DNA of 64,000 bases, taken from NCBI GenBank assembly GCA_900175165.2, contig FWWN02000701.1, forward strand, positions 125,534-189,533, read 5' to 3'. Positions 26,495 to 36,709 of the stretch are shown in pieces. The notes under the pieces are model-generated. The model saw only the letters and a program-made list of their open reading frames with translations, was not told the origin of the DNA and did no database searches. Each line of letters opens with the position of its first letter. The first letter of the stretch is position 1. This stretch comes from Rhizomucor pusillus (Eukaryota > Mucoromycota > Mucoromycetes > Mucorales > Lichtheimiaceae). Made by a program: the position numbers and the translations under genes.

Positions 26495-26730
26495 GTCAAG
26501 AGGAGAAACAATAGCAAGAAAAAAAAAAGATTTCTTTCCAAAGCGTCGTTTCTTTTAGCACTATCCTCCAAACTCGACTCTGTTGAAATTGTTTACAAAG
26601 ATACACATTATTTATTATCCTTGAAAATGGGGAATCATGTTTAGCATGCGTGTTCTGTGTAAGTCGTATTTTGGACTATTAAGTGTATCAATACGAAATG
26701 ACGATAAAGTGAATAGGACTGACTAATAAG

Positions 26731-27178
26731 TCATTGCTGCCGCTGTTCTGCTTCTTCACGTTGTTTCTTGAGTCGTTCCAATCGTTCTCTGTTTCTCTTT
26801 AGCAAAATACGATTGACATTGCTTTTCTCAATATCAGCCATCTCATGCCAGTTATTGATTCGGCTCAATGTTCCATCCTCGTTGACAACTGTTATAGAAG
26901 AATAGTTCGTTATCCATATCCGAGAACAGTGAATATTTCTTTGCATTGTACTCACCAACAGGACCAAGTTCTTTCAATTTGTAAGTGTCGTTTAAACCGA
27001 CTTGTTGGACGGTCTCTTCGGCGGTTGCAGGAAGCGCAAGCAAAGGCGGTTTGTTCTCGCCATTTTCGCCATTGCCGTTACCGTTGTTGGCTGTTGACAT
27101 GCTTGACTTGGGTATTGTAATTGTACGCGTTTTTGGGCACAAGCGCGTAGAACGTGAAAGAAATCGTAAAGAGAGCAT
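26731..27178 (-). CDS. short conserved fungal protein of unknown function with a presequence-like N-terminus
   Basis: Two exons, 27178-26956 and 26888-26731, give 126 residues. The N-terminus MLSLRFLSRSTRLCPKTRT is rich in Arg/Ser without acidic residues, as in mitochondrial presequences. A second in-frame Met at 27100 (MSTANN) could instead start a cytosolic form. A Gly/Asn-rich stretch follows. The conserved part crosses the intron (GPVVVNEDGTLSRINNWHEM) and ends in a charged helix (LLKRNRERLERLKKQREEAE). I recognise this short C-terminal module from other fungal genomes as an unnamed protein, but cannot give it a function. The frame is open further upstream to 27325, but that part reads unlike a protein start. 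Confidence 0.7.
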
Positions 27179-28660
27179 TCTGACTTTCCTGTAACAACAA
27201 CCGAAAGTTCGAGTATCTTGATCTGGTCCCGACAAAAGCGCACAGATCCATACACTTGCTTCAATGTCGGCGTTTCTTGCATTTTCCACAGACACTTGTA
27301 GTGCTTTCAAGGTCAACTCGGCCATATGCTTCTTTGTCTTAGTATCTCACATGGTACAATCGACTAGTACCGTGATCTTGTCAATTGATGAAAGTTTAAA
27401 CTTCTCCGGAGGGAATAGAATGCGTTATACAGTATAGTACATTCCCAAGTATTTGGAACTATGCTCTGGTACTTAAGAATCTGCAGTTTAGGCTGAAAGG
27501 ATATATTGCCTTATGTAAGGCTTTTATATGGTTAAGAAATAAATGCAGAGTCCATTGCATCTAAATCGAGTGTGCTAAGTAGTTTACATTTATACGAGTA
27601 TCGTTAGCAGTAACCGATATTGGCAGTTCAAGAAGGCGTCTCCAGACTTTCGCCTGCAGTAATTAAGGAAATACCAAAAGCATTATGCATGTCCGAAAGG
27701 AAGGAGAAAAAAGGAAAGTATTTAAGCCTCCAGCCAGGATCCATAGAAATGCAGTTCGACATTTGGATGGTCTGGGCGCTCTTATCAAACAATGGGTGTA
27801 ACGCTACACATCAGGGGTGGGGGCGTAAGAAGACGTTGCCAGGTATGCGTTTAGCGCCAAACCACAGCTATTGGGAGCAATGCGGTGACTACCATTGGTC
27901 ACAGAAAGCTTCCTTTTGGAGTTACATTTTCTCGATCCTATGGGAGAAAATGTAAAACGGCGTATTTAGGTGAGAAAAGGACTGTCAGCACAATTCAAGA
28001 TGTTTCCCCATGCAGGTTTCTATGTTTTTGAGGATCCATTTGTGCAACCAGTAGCCGTGCAACAGTTTGTCCAAAGGTCTTCTTTCATCTCCCATGAACG
28101 TTGTGTTTTGGGTACCAGAGCAAATGTTCGTGGTCTCCCGTTTTTCGGACTCCACATGACGTTGAGACAGCCGTTTGAACAACATTCTTTCTGGTTGGAC
28201 CCTAACCCATAGAGCAAGTCAACAGTTTCCGTTGACCAAGCGCAGTTACACAGATTTGTACTATGTGCTCACATCTGTGGAAGGCTCACAGCCACGGATA
28301 CGTAAGAACAGGAACAGGAACAAGAACAAGGAACGATCCTATTTCGGCTTTGACGGTTGAAGATAGTCTTCAGCAGAAGGGAAGATCCATCAGGAGCACC
28401 CTTCTTTTAGAAAAGCAATAGGGCATACGTTGTATCAATGTATTTAGATGCAAAAAGCTCACAATGAAGATTGCACAAGCACTGTGGGAATGGCAGCTGC
28501 CGCGTGTTCCGCCAATCCATGTAGCTTTTAAGCTACAAATGTGGCAGATCACCTTGCTCGAAATCCTCTTTCGCTCTTTTTTGTTTATTTGTTTTCACTC
28601 TTTTCTTTGTGTACATCTTACATCGATCTTTATATTCATCATAGTCGTCAAGGCACACTC
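27179..28660. other. 1.5-kb region without a recognised gene
   Basis: Several ORFs of 60-111 codons lie on both strands at about 27620-28220. They overlap one another and show no recognisable family. I looked for DDE transposase motifs and found none that hold together. A short AGGAAC-type repeat lies at 28304-28334. The right end must carry the promoter of the receptor gene. Confidence 0.5.
28304..28334 (+). repeat. short imperfect hexanucleotide repeat (AGGAAC-like)
   Basis: About five units related to AGGAAC/AAGAAC in tandem. It is a simple-sequence repeat and no function is suggested. Confidence 0.7.
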
Positions 28661-30893
28661 ATGACACTGCAGCGGGTCTGCACCACCGTCCGGCTCTTGT
28701 CTGTGGCTTTAATACCATTATCAACGCTTTTCATTCAGCCCACTGCTGCGCAAAGTACAATTGCACAGTGTACTTCATACCCTGGCGGTATCTGCTCTGT
28801 ATGGCGCTACATATCTTTGCCGTCGCTATGTAATGTGCTGAATCTGTAAATTTTGCTTTACACAGGGTTACGTTGATTATCCAGTCTATCTGCCAGCAAA
28901 TACGACATTTGAGCAAATCGAGCAGCAACTGTTGTTCCTAAACAACGTGACAAGTTTAGTTGGAGACATCTATTATGCCTGCGCTGAGGAATACTATCGA
29001 TATATTTGCCCATTCTATTATGCAAAATGTAGCCAGAATAATGCTAATACAAGTATGTACTGTGTGGTGCTGATGTAGCTCAATGACTTGAAGAACGACC
29101 GGCTAACAGCTAGAATTCTATCTCAAGTCTCCATACTCATGGGCTGTGAATCTTCATGTCAGTCGGCAAATAAGGCATGCAGTGCCATATTCAGCATGCT
29201 TGGACAGCCATCGATGTCTCCAGATTGCAGTGCAAAATCGCCTATCTCCAACCAATCCCTCCAGCCTGACGCTTCTTGCAACGAGGTCGCGCCTAAGAAT
29301 GCCACCAGGGCAGCTTCTTGGATCAACCTGCTGGCAGTAACTCCAGGAACAGTGTTCTCAGAATGCCCTGCACCGTTTGTCAAGGATCCGTTAGCAAAAG
29401 CAGGTACACCCGAAACCATCGATGCTGAGCAATGCCTGCATGGTTGCTGTACTCCATGCCCTACACAGGATTATGTAAGGAGACAATAACAGCATTTAAA
29501 ATATATGCACGCATAGATATCTGACGGCCCTATTCTCTTAGTTCTTCCCTGAAGGATGGACAGAACAGGGCTTTCTGGCCACTGACATTATCCGATCTGT
29601 ATCTGCCATATTTTCATTTTTGATGTTTGTGAGCTACCTGGTGTTATCCGACAAACGCAGGTATGTAATTTGCCGCCGCACAATGCTCACGTTCTGATTA
29701 ATTTCGACTAACTTGTTTACATTTGATTCAAAGGCATCCTTCCATTCTGGTCCTGAATGTAGCTTTGAGTGTCTTTCTATTCAGCGTGCCTGCATTTTTT
29801 GCGCTTGGGGATCCAAAGCGTATACAATGCGCCAGTGATGGTATCCGTGCAGCAGACCAGGACAATAACCTAGTATGCGCTGCTCAAGGTAATAGATCAA
29901 ATACCCCATCGTTAGTGCGCATGTCTAACCAAATCTATCAACCTAAATATAGGAGCCATTTTGATATTCGCATCATTTGCCAGTGTTATGTGGTGCACTA
30001 CCCTGATCGTCAATCTGCACCTTCTTACAGTATGGAACAGTCATTTTTTGAACGACAAGTACATTGTTATCAATGTAATTGGATGGGGTGTACCCGCTTC
30101 AATTATGAGTATCGCTCTTGGACTTCATGCAGTGAAATTCGAATTTGCCCATTTATGTCTTGTCTCTTTGGAGCGTATCTTTGAAATCTTCTTTTACCCG
30201 ATGGCAGCAATTGTATGTCCAGCGTTTTTGATTCACGTAGCCACATTTTGTTTTATCGCAAAGGTAGGCTCAAACGATCATTAATCATTTCCAAAATGCT
30301 CGGCGGTCGATGACGATAACGAATACTAGGTTGCCTTGCGGTCCGGCCTCGGTTCAGAAATGTCCCAATCGCTATCACAAACACAATCCACTGCCAATAC
30401 ATTCTCTTCTCGACAAATAGCTAGAATGAAGAGGCAGCAAATCCTTCAAGCCTTCAAAATCCAATGGAGAGCTGTGCTGCTCGCAACAGTGATGACTTTT
30501 ACAGTTCTATTTTACATGGTAAACATGCTACTGGATGCTCTCTCGTTCATTTGATTAATGTAAACTTTTAATTAGATATTCTATTTCACGCAAGTCAATA
30601 GGATCAATGAATTACAACAAAATGTCAAAGTCACTGTAGCTTGGCTCGAGTGTATGATGACGCCCTCAAACGATCAGAACAGTTGCGTCTCCGTTATTAG
30701 TGGACATTTGCCTCCGTTCTCGTTGATGATGGTGGCGGAAACGTTGGTCAGTCTCATTGGTACTTCCTTATTCTTTAACTTTGCAAAACGGTCAATGCTA
30801 CGAGAATGGTATGATTGGATCTATCGCGTACGTGTATCTGCTGGACTACGTGGACGAGTAGAAAAAGATGGAGACCAGTTTTTTGCTATCTGA
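28661..30893 (+). CDS. Frizzled/Smoothened-like seven-transmembrane receptor
   Basis: Predicted plasma-membrane receptor. The start at 28661 opens a signal peptide (VRLLSVALIPLSTLFI). A Cys-rich ectodomain follows: CTSYPGGIC, YACAEEYYRYICPFYYAKC, MGCESSCQSANKAC, then DAEQCLHGCCTPCP. After it come seven hydrophobic helices, for example AIFSFLMFVSYLVL, LVLNVALSVFLFSVPAFFAL, IFASFASVMWCTTLIVNLHLL, NVIGWGVPASIMSIALGL, FFYPMAAIVCPAFLIHVATF, AVLLATVMTFTVLFYM and MMVAETLVSLIGTSLFF. TM3 (MWCTTLIVNLHLL), the WGVP start of TM4 and the Cys-rich ectodomain are Frizzled-like. The intracellular tail is short (FAKRSMLREWYDW and on) and lacks a strict KTxxxW Dishevelled-binding motif. The first intron starts at 28799; the second junction (about 29050-29125) has two possible acceptors. 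The family call is firm, the signalling partners unknown. Confidence 0.75.
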
Positions 30894-31123
30894 ATGATTG
30901 TACCTCTTTTTTGATTTCTTCAGAAAAGTCTCTATGTATAGTTGTAAATTAGTAGTTGTTTAAAATATTTCCAATTGTCATCTTATTCCATGTCTATAAA
31001 GACTTCAGGCAGCAAATAATAAAATCTCTCAAAAAAGAAGAAAAAAAAAAAAGCAGAAAACGATCGATTGATGCCAGCAAAACACTTAGGTTATTTATTG
31101 ACAGCGTGGCTGAAAGAAAACGT

Positions 31124-31771
31124 TTACTCTTCGTCTTCCTCTTCACCGTCGCCACCTTCGGCAGCCTTAGCTCTCTTTCTCTTGACACGACCAGGGCGGC
31201 CACCACCGTAGGGAGAGGACAAGGCAAAGTCAATGTGCTTTTGAGAGTCCTGTTGAGAGAATATAAGGAGTTAGATACATATTATATTATGAATTGCTAC
31301 TCTCGATTCCATTAAACGTACCAAGCGGACGATGAAGGAAGGAACGTTGACGATCTGCTTGCCGACGCGGATGTGGCGCTGACGGATCAAGACACGAGCG
31401 TGGTGAATGGACTTGGCAAGACCCAACTTGAAGACCTGAGTCTGGAGACGACGTTCCAAGAAGTCCTCAATCTTGAGACCCAAGACGTAATCGAGCTTCA
31501 TGCGGGTTTCGTCCAAGACACCAATGCGGACAAGACGGCGGATAAGGGCGTTACCCTCGAAAAGACGACGAGGGTCCTTTTCGTCGAGAGTGAGCAACTC
31601 ACGGGCAGCACGACGAATCTTGGACAAGGTGAGGCCGACACGCCAGACCTCCTTCTTGTTCTTGAGACCGTATTCACCGACCAACTTCAATTCTTGGTCG
31701 AGACGGGCAGACTCATAGGGACGCTTGGGAACCTTGTAGGTTTTGCTGTAAGTACGTGATGCACCCGTCAT
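31124..31771 (-). CDS. RPS9: 40S ribosomal protein S9 (uS4)
   Basis: Small-subunit ribosomal protein of the uS4 family, which binds 18S rRNA and helps keep decoding accurate. Exons 31771-31322 and 31249-31124 give 191 residues, the usual length. The reading [59 protein letters not shown] and [20 protein letters not shown] is nearly invariant across eukaryotes. The single intron follows PSFIVRL, and the last exon runs [20 protein letters not shown] to an acidic end. The minus-strand leader just before the ATG is pyrimidine-rich (GGTTCTTTCTCTTCCCTG), as is common for ribosomal-protein genes. Confidence 0.98.
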
Positions 31772-32180
31772 TTTCAGGGAAGAGAAAGAACCAAGCCGTT
31801 CCCAAGCACACCGAAATTTTCTTGCTCAGAGGCTTGGACAAAGGGGAAAAAAATCTGAAGCTTTGCGACTCCGTCACTTGAATGGCGAGCCATTTCGTAT
31901 TCCTCTTGCCAAGGAGAAGGATATTGGCTGAAGATACCTTCATCTCATTTTCATGTATTATATAAGCTAAATCATGGTTAGCGCATTGCACTGTACATTT
32001 TACTATTGATATCTTATAATTCAAAGTTACACCGTCCACTAGGACATCGTGACAATGGTGTCAAACAATAGATATTACAGGCGAGAATCAAACCTACTAC
32101 GTGGTGAAGCTGAACGTCGTCTAGTTGCCGAGACTAAATAATTCCGATGAAGAACAGATCATTGTTATCACTATAATAGT
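31772..32180. other. RPS9 upstream region / 3' flank of SANT gene
   Basis: About 400 bp between the RPS9 start and the stop codon of the SANT-repeat gene. It should hold the RPS9 promoter. I see no coding frame and no named site beyond the pyrimidine-rich leader. Confidence 0.5.
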
Positions 32181-34112
32181 TTAGCGTTTCCTAGAGCGTA
32201 TAGATGCAAAATACTTTGATCGGCACATCTTGGCGGTGCGGCCTGTTCCCAACTCTTGAGCAATGTTTTCCCAGGATGTTACTCGACTGCACTGATCCAT
32301 CTGCTTTTGTACCAGCTCGATAAGTTGTAACTTTTCGTCGAGTGACCATTTGCCTTTTTTCACATTCGGATCCAAGCTTTCATGCCATCGTTCCCAGCAT
32401 TGCCGTGGCGTACGACCAGGTACTAGAGAGCTAACTTTGGCCCAGTCGTCACCGTATTTTTCGACTGCAAATTTCAATGCCTTGTCTTCTTCTTCCGTCC
32501 AAGAGCCTTGCTTTCGACGAACCTTTATCCAATATCTCATGCACTGCGCAGGGGTTCTGTGCGGCAGATAAGTATTCGCTATTGCGACCCAGTTGTGTCC
32601 AAACATATCCACTCCTTGAGCAACTAATTCTTGCTCTTCTTTGCTAAATCGCGTGCCAAATTCTTTGCCGTTTTTATATGCCATGAGAAGCTGCCATCTT
32701 TGTAAACATTGCGTAGCTGTGCGTTCTGGAAATTCTGCTGCAATAGATTGCCATCGAGCGCCATGTTTTTCTACCAATTCACATAGCTTGGCGTTTTCTT
32801 CTTTAGACCAGTAGCCAGATTTACGTTTTTCCTGCAGCACTCGCTGAAATTCCTCACGGCACTGAGCTACAGACCGTCCAAGCTCGTTGGCTATATCGTC
32901 CCAAACGCTAGCTGTTGGATGACCGCCGTGGTCTTGGATACGTTGTAGTAATTTGTCAAGCTCTTCTGGTCTCCAGGCACCTGGCTGTGATCTGATAAAC
33001 GTGAGGGCGCCTGCTTTGTTCAACTTGGCTCTGGGCCCCTCTTCCAGCCAGTTATTCATGAGAAAAGCCATGCGTATCTTCCAATTTCGCTTTGTTTCAT
33101 CAGGCTTCATACTTATTTCTTCGTCTCCGTACAATATCTGTAATTCTCGGAGATCTCTGTAGAATTTCTGGCTACACGTCCTTCCGTCCCTCCCGGGCAA
33201 ACCTTTACTGACTTGCACCCAGTTGCATTCAAAGGCCAACGCTCGACTCCAAAACAACCTAGTTTCTTCCGAGCTCCACGGTGTAGGTTCAACGAGTGCA
33301 TTTGGATCGACTTTTCGAGACCACATATCTTGACATTGCCACGGCGAGCGACCCGGTAGACCTTCTGCTACTTTTTTCCAATCCTTTCCGTACATCAACG
33401 CTCTGCGCAGTAGAAGTGCCTTCTCCGTCTCGCTCCATGGAGCGTGCTTCAATGCTGGATCGAGTACTTGTACGTAGCGTCGTCGAACAATAGGACCATA
33501 TCGCCACGGCAGATATTTCTGAGCAATTCTAGTCCATTGGTTTCCAAACTCTTCATATCCTTTCAGAACCAATTGATCTTCTTCAGGCGTCCAGCCGTAT
33601 CGTTCTTGCGCGTTGTCTTTCCTTTGCCATCTGCGCGCTTCTTCGAGTCGCCAAGCATTGGCGAGTTTTCTTTGAGCTCGATGCGGTAAGTATTTCTCTC
33701 GTACCAATCGCCAGTTGCCCTTTCCAAATTCTTCCACGCCTTTTGCCAATAAATCAAGCTCGTATTTTGAAAGCGGTCCTGGTTCCAGTTGAGGATCCAG
33801 CACGTTGTCCCAGCGTTGCATGCATTGATGAGGTGTTCTATGTGGAAGCAAATGTCTGGATATTTCTGACCACTTTCGTCCATTGTGTCTGACATAGTTG
33901 ATCAAGAGATCTTCCTCCCACTTTTCCCAAGGTGCTGTCGAAATCGCTGTCTTGGGCACTGTCTGGCTGCTATCCAGACTTCTGGTTCTAGTCGCGAAAA
34001 GACGCGTGCCGTGAGCATTTACAGATGATCGGCCTGATGTCGGCCGCGTAAAATGGAGTAGAGGTCGGCAAGCAGAGCAAATTCTGCTGCTGAAGGAACG
34101 GTAAAAGAGCAT
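32181..34112 (-). CDS. ten-repeat SANT/Myb protein with a mitochondrial-like presequence
   Basis: Intronless, 643 residues. Ten Myb/SANT repeats of about 50 residues can be read one after another. Openings in order: APWEKWEEDLLINYV, GPLSKYELDLLAKGV, YGWTPEEDQLVLKGY, APWSETEKALLLRRA, TPWSSEETRLFWSRA, GAWRPEELDKLLQRI, GYWSKEENAKLCELV, TRFSKEEQELVAQGV, GSWTEEEDKALKFAV and GKWSLDEKLQLIELV. Most third helices read HRTPHQCMQRW, GRTPRQCWERW or a variant, the DNA-binding type with conserved Gln-Cys and Trp. The N-terminus (MLFYRSFSSRICSACRPLLH and on) is Arg/Ser-rich without acidic residues for about 45 residues, which suggests mitochondrial import. The repeat layout recalls SNAPC4-like Myb proteins; the presequence and repeat number do not. 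A role in organelle DNA or RNA is inference only. Confidence 0.85.
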   Translation of the reverse strand: MLFYRSFSSRICSACRPLLHFTRPTSGRSSVNAHGTRLFATRTRSLDSSQTVPKTAISTAPWEKWEEDLLINYVRHNGRKWSEISRHLLPHRTPHQCMQRWDNVLDPQLEPGPLSKYELDLLAKGVEEFGKGNWRLVREKYLPHRAQRKLANAWRLEEARRWQRKDNAQERYGWTPEEDQLVLKGYEEFGNQWTRIAQKYLPWRYGPIVRRRYVQVLDPALKHAPWSETEKALLLRRALMYGKDWKKVAEGLPGRSPWQCQDMWSRKVDPNALVEPTPWSSEETRLFWSRALAFECNWVQVSKGLPGRDGRTCSQKFYRDLRELQILYGDEEISMKPDETKRNWKIRMAFLMNNWLEEGPRAKLNKAGALTFIRSQPGAWRPEELDKLLQRIQDHGGHPTASVWDDIANELGRSVAQCREEFQRVLQEKRKSGYWSKEENAKLCELVEKHGARWQSIAAEFPERTATQCLQRWQLLMAYKNGKEFGTRFSKEEQELVAQGVDMFGHNWVAIANTYLPHRTPAQCMRYWIKVRRKQGSWTEEEDKALKFAVEKYGDDWAKVSSLVPGRTPRQCWERWHESLDPNVKKGKWSLDEKLQLIELVQKQMDQCSRVTSWENIAQELGTGRTAKMCRSKYFASIRSRKR

Positions 34113-34242
34113 GATATTGTGAATTTTCAGAACACGCGCAAAGGCAAAATGTTGTCGTTACAAACTGCAAGGATTATTGTCGTTCTAAGATAGTCTATTC
34201 CTCTTTTTTTTTTTCAGTTGCCCACAAAGAACAGATCCTCGG

Positions 34243-35822
34243 CTAAGACTTGTACACTGCGTTTAGCAAAAACATTCGGCTCATTATCAAAAGACCATCT
34301 TCTACAGGCTGATCTCCGAGTCTCATTGCAATCCAGTACTTTAGAGCAGTTGAGAGATGTTCCTTGGAAGCACCCAAAGAACGCCTTTAAACATCATTCT
34401 ATTAATCTGTTGCTGTGTGGAATAAAAGATAACTTGATGTCTACTTACATGCCACGCTCTTCCACGGCTTGTTGGAGTTCTTTAACATCCAGTTTGTCCA
34501 CACCTTCCTTGTCAAGTAACTAAGAAGAGAAATGCTAAGTAAAAGAGGAGACGAAAAAGTGATATGCATTATATCATACCTTGTCGTCTTCTAAAAGGTA
34601 GTTCATATGTTTTTGTAATCTATTCTCTAGCATTGACTTGGTACCCCAGGATTGCAGTCCTAAGAATCTAAAGAATATTTTTTTTTCTACGTCAACTTGT
34701 GCTTCGAGTTCCTGACATAGATCGGTGATAACTTACTTGCAAAAAGCCGAAAGGTGGTCCTTCTTGATATGAGTCAGCTGAAAATCAGCGTTGTATGTCT
34801 TGGCAACCTTTGCAAAGGTATGTGGGGACAAAAAGTCATCCACAGATATCTGATTTTCTTTATGATCAGTATAGGATGGGAATGCTTTTGGAAAGTTAAC
34901 ATACACCAGGAATACGTTGCGAAGAGAGCAACACGTTCTGTGACATTGTTTGACGGACTTTATCTAATTTCTCTCTTTGCTTGATCTGCGTACCAGCTTA
35001 ATAATTTTCGTTATTTCTCGGTTGTATGTCGTTCTTACCACTTGACTCTCAGTAACACAAGTGCTGGGGATAATTCCAGGCACGAAAATAACGAACAGGG
35101 GGATCTAATTTACTGTTAAGCTGACCTTAATCACGACAGATATTCTTTCCAAGATCACTCACAGATTCTGGAAGGATGAGGAAAATGAAGCCGAAAGGAA
35201 TAAGCTTGATCATATCCTTTTTGGATCGATGGACCTGGCAAAGCAAATGAGTACGGTTTCGATATGATCATTCAAATTTTCTTACACACCAATTGATACT
35301 CTGATCTAGTCAAGTTATATCCATCTTGTTGAACCTTTACCTGCAAAGCCTTTGCCAACTTCTGGTTGCTCCAGAGCTGTTTCAATCCATTTTTGTAAAA
35401 TGTCACCATTTCCTTGGATTTTTGGATCAATTTCCCAATACGAGAACTCGGTTTCTTATTTCCTGTGTTCCCGGAACTCTCATTCGTTGTCATCTCCGTT
35501 TGCTTCTGATGGTGTTGCGAAGTTGCTGACAACCGAGAAACGCTTGTTCCTAGGTATCTACAAGCGTTTTAGATTATTTATCCATAATATAATTCTGCAA
35601 CGGTGCGTACCTGAACTGATTGTTGAAAATGGCAGGATTAGCGTTCCTTGATTCAGCGATCAAGTATGATCGCGGGATCACAGATGCCGGTGACACTCGA
35701 GAGGCCCGAAAAGAAGCACTGCAGGGGCGTTGTGAGTCGTCTACAACCTGAATGGAACCATGTCTAACGGTTTACCTGAGGCCAACTCGTCCTGCTCGGA
35801 GAATGACAATACGAGAAGCCAT
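34243..35822 (-). CDS. LETM1: LETM1-family mitochondrial inner-membrane protein
   Basis: LETM1/Mdm38 family: inner-membrane protein linked to cation/proton exchange and to ribosome binding in mitochondria. It starts MASRIVILRAGRVGLSASFR, a typical presequence, with exon 1 at 35822-35776 joined to SASFRASRVSP after a 3' splice site ending CTGCAG. A Ser/Gln-rich linker follows. The LETM1 domain then reads KEMVTFYKNGLKQLWSNQKL, KDMIKLIPFGFIFLILPES (the membrane segment) and PLFVIFVPGIIPS. The ribosome-binding-like part reads LSAFCKFLGLQSWGTKSMLE, DVKELQQAVEERGMRSLG and HLSTALKYWIAMRL. The protein ends LLNAVYKS without the C-terminal EF-hands of animal LETM1. At least six short introns. Confidence 0.88.
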
Positions 35823-36012
35823 GACAGTTTCGTACGGAGTTGTCTGGAAAAGTTAAAAGGATTTCGGCAGGTCCCGGATTGCAGGATTTAAAATATGTGT
35901 CATAATGGAATGAAAATCGTGCTTTTTGAGCACAGAAATAGTACCTTCATTGTGGTCGATGCTTTGCCAAAACAGAAGAAAGAAAGTTTTATTCATGTAC
36001 ATTGCAATCTGC

Positions 36013-36709
36013 TTACAGCAGAGTTTCGTAAGGGACGGCGTGAATCTCCTGCGGTTCATTGTCCTTAAAAGAGACAGTGTGGGCTTCACGGGGTTGAGCA
36101 GGAATACGCTTAAGGAAAACCTTCTCTGTAAACATAGAATTCATTGTGTGAGATAGACGACACTATGTACTCTATACACATCGATGTTGATACATTACCA
36201 CCCTTCTCCTTTGCAGCTCTCTTCTTGGCGGCGTTCTCCTTGACGCGATCCAAAAATTCCTGACGGCACTTGGAGTGCTTGATGTGTTCAATGCGGACGT
36301 TGACACGCTTCTCAAGATAGCGACCACCAACGCGCTTGTACACGATGACACCGACGGCGGAGGGGGTGACGTTGTAAACGACACCAGTGCGACTAGGGTG
36401 TTCCTCATTTAGTTTCGAAAATCAATGCGATATCCGTAAAGTTGATAGATGCATACCCGTGGTAGAACTTGTGGGGCATGCCCTTCTGGACAGCACCGTT
36501 GGCCTTAATATCGACAATGTCGCCAACTTTGTAGGTCTTCAAGTAGGTCGACAAGGGAATAGCACCATGCTCGCGGAACTTGCGAGCGAACATGTGGCGA
36601 GTGCGTGCGCGAACTTTACAGTGTTATTATAAATATCGTTGTCTACTACTATACCATGTTTTTGCAATAGGTTTGTCTATGAGTACTTACGACCGAAGGA
36701 GTGAGGCAT
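36013..36709 (-). CDS. RPL21: 60S ribosomal protein L21 (eL21)
   Basis: Large-subunit ribosomal protein eL21. Four exons, 36709-36691, 36613-36457, 36392-36199 and 36125-36013, give exactly 160 residues, the family length. It reads MPHSFG, then [68 protein letters not shown], and ends [18 protein letters not shown]. The first exon holds only six codons plus one base. The exon-1/exon-2 junction gives FGLRARTRH where most homologues have FGYRARTRH. Confidence 0.97.

Noticed and set aside
27985..28217. Possible Tc1/IS630 transposase fragment (MWSPKNGRP)
   Set aside because: A WSPK-like string alone is not enough; no catalytic Asp/Glu motifs or terminal inverted repeats could be found.
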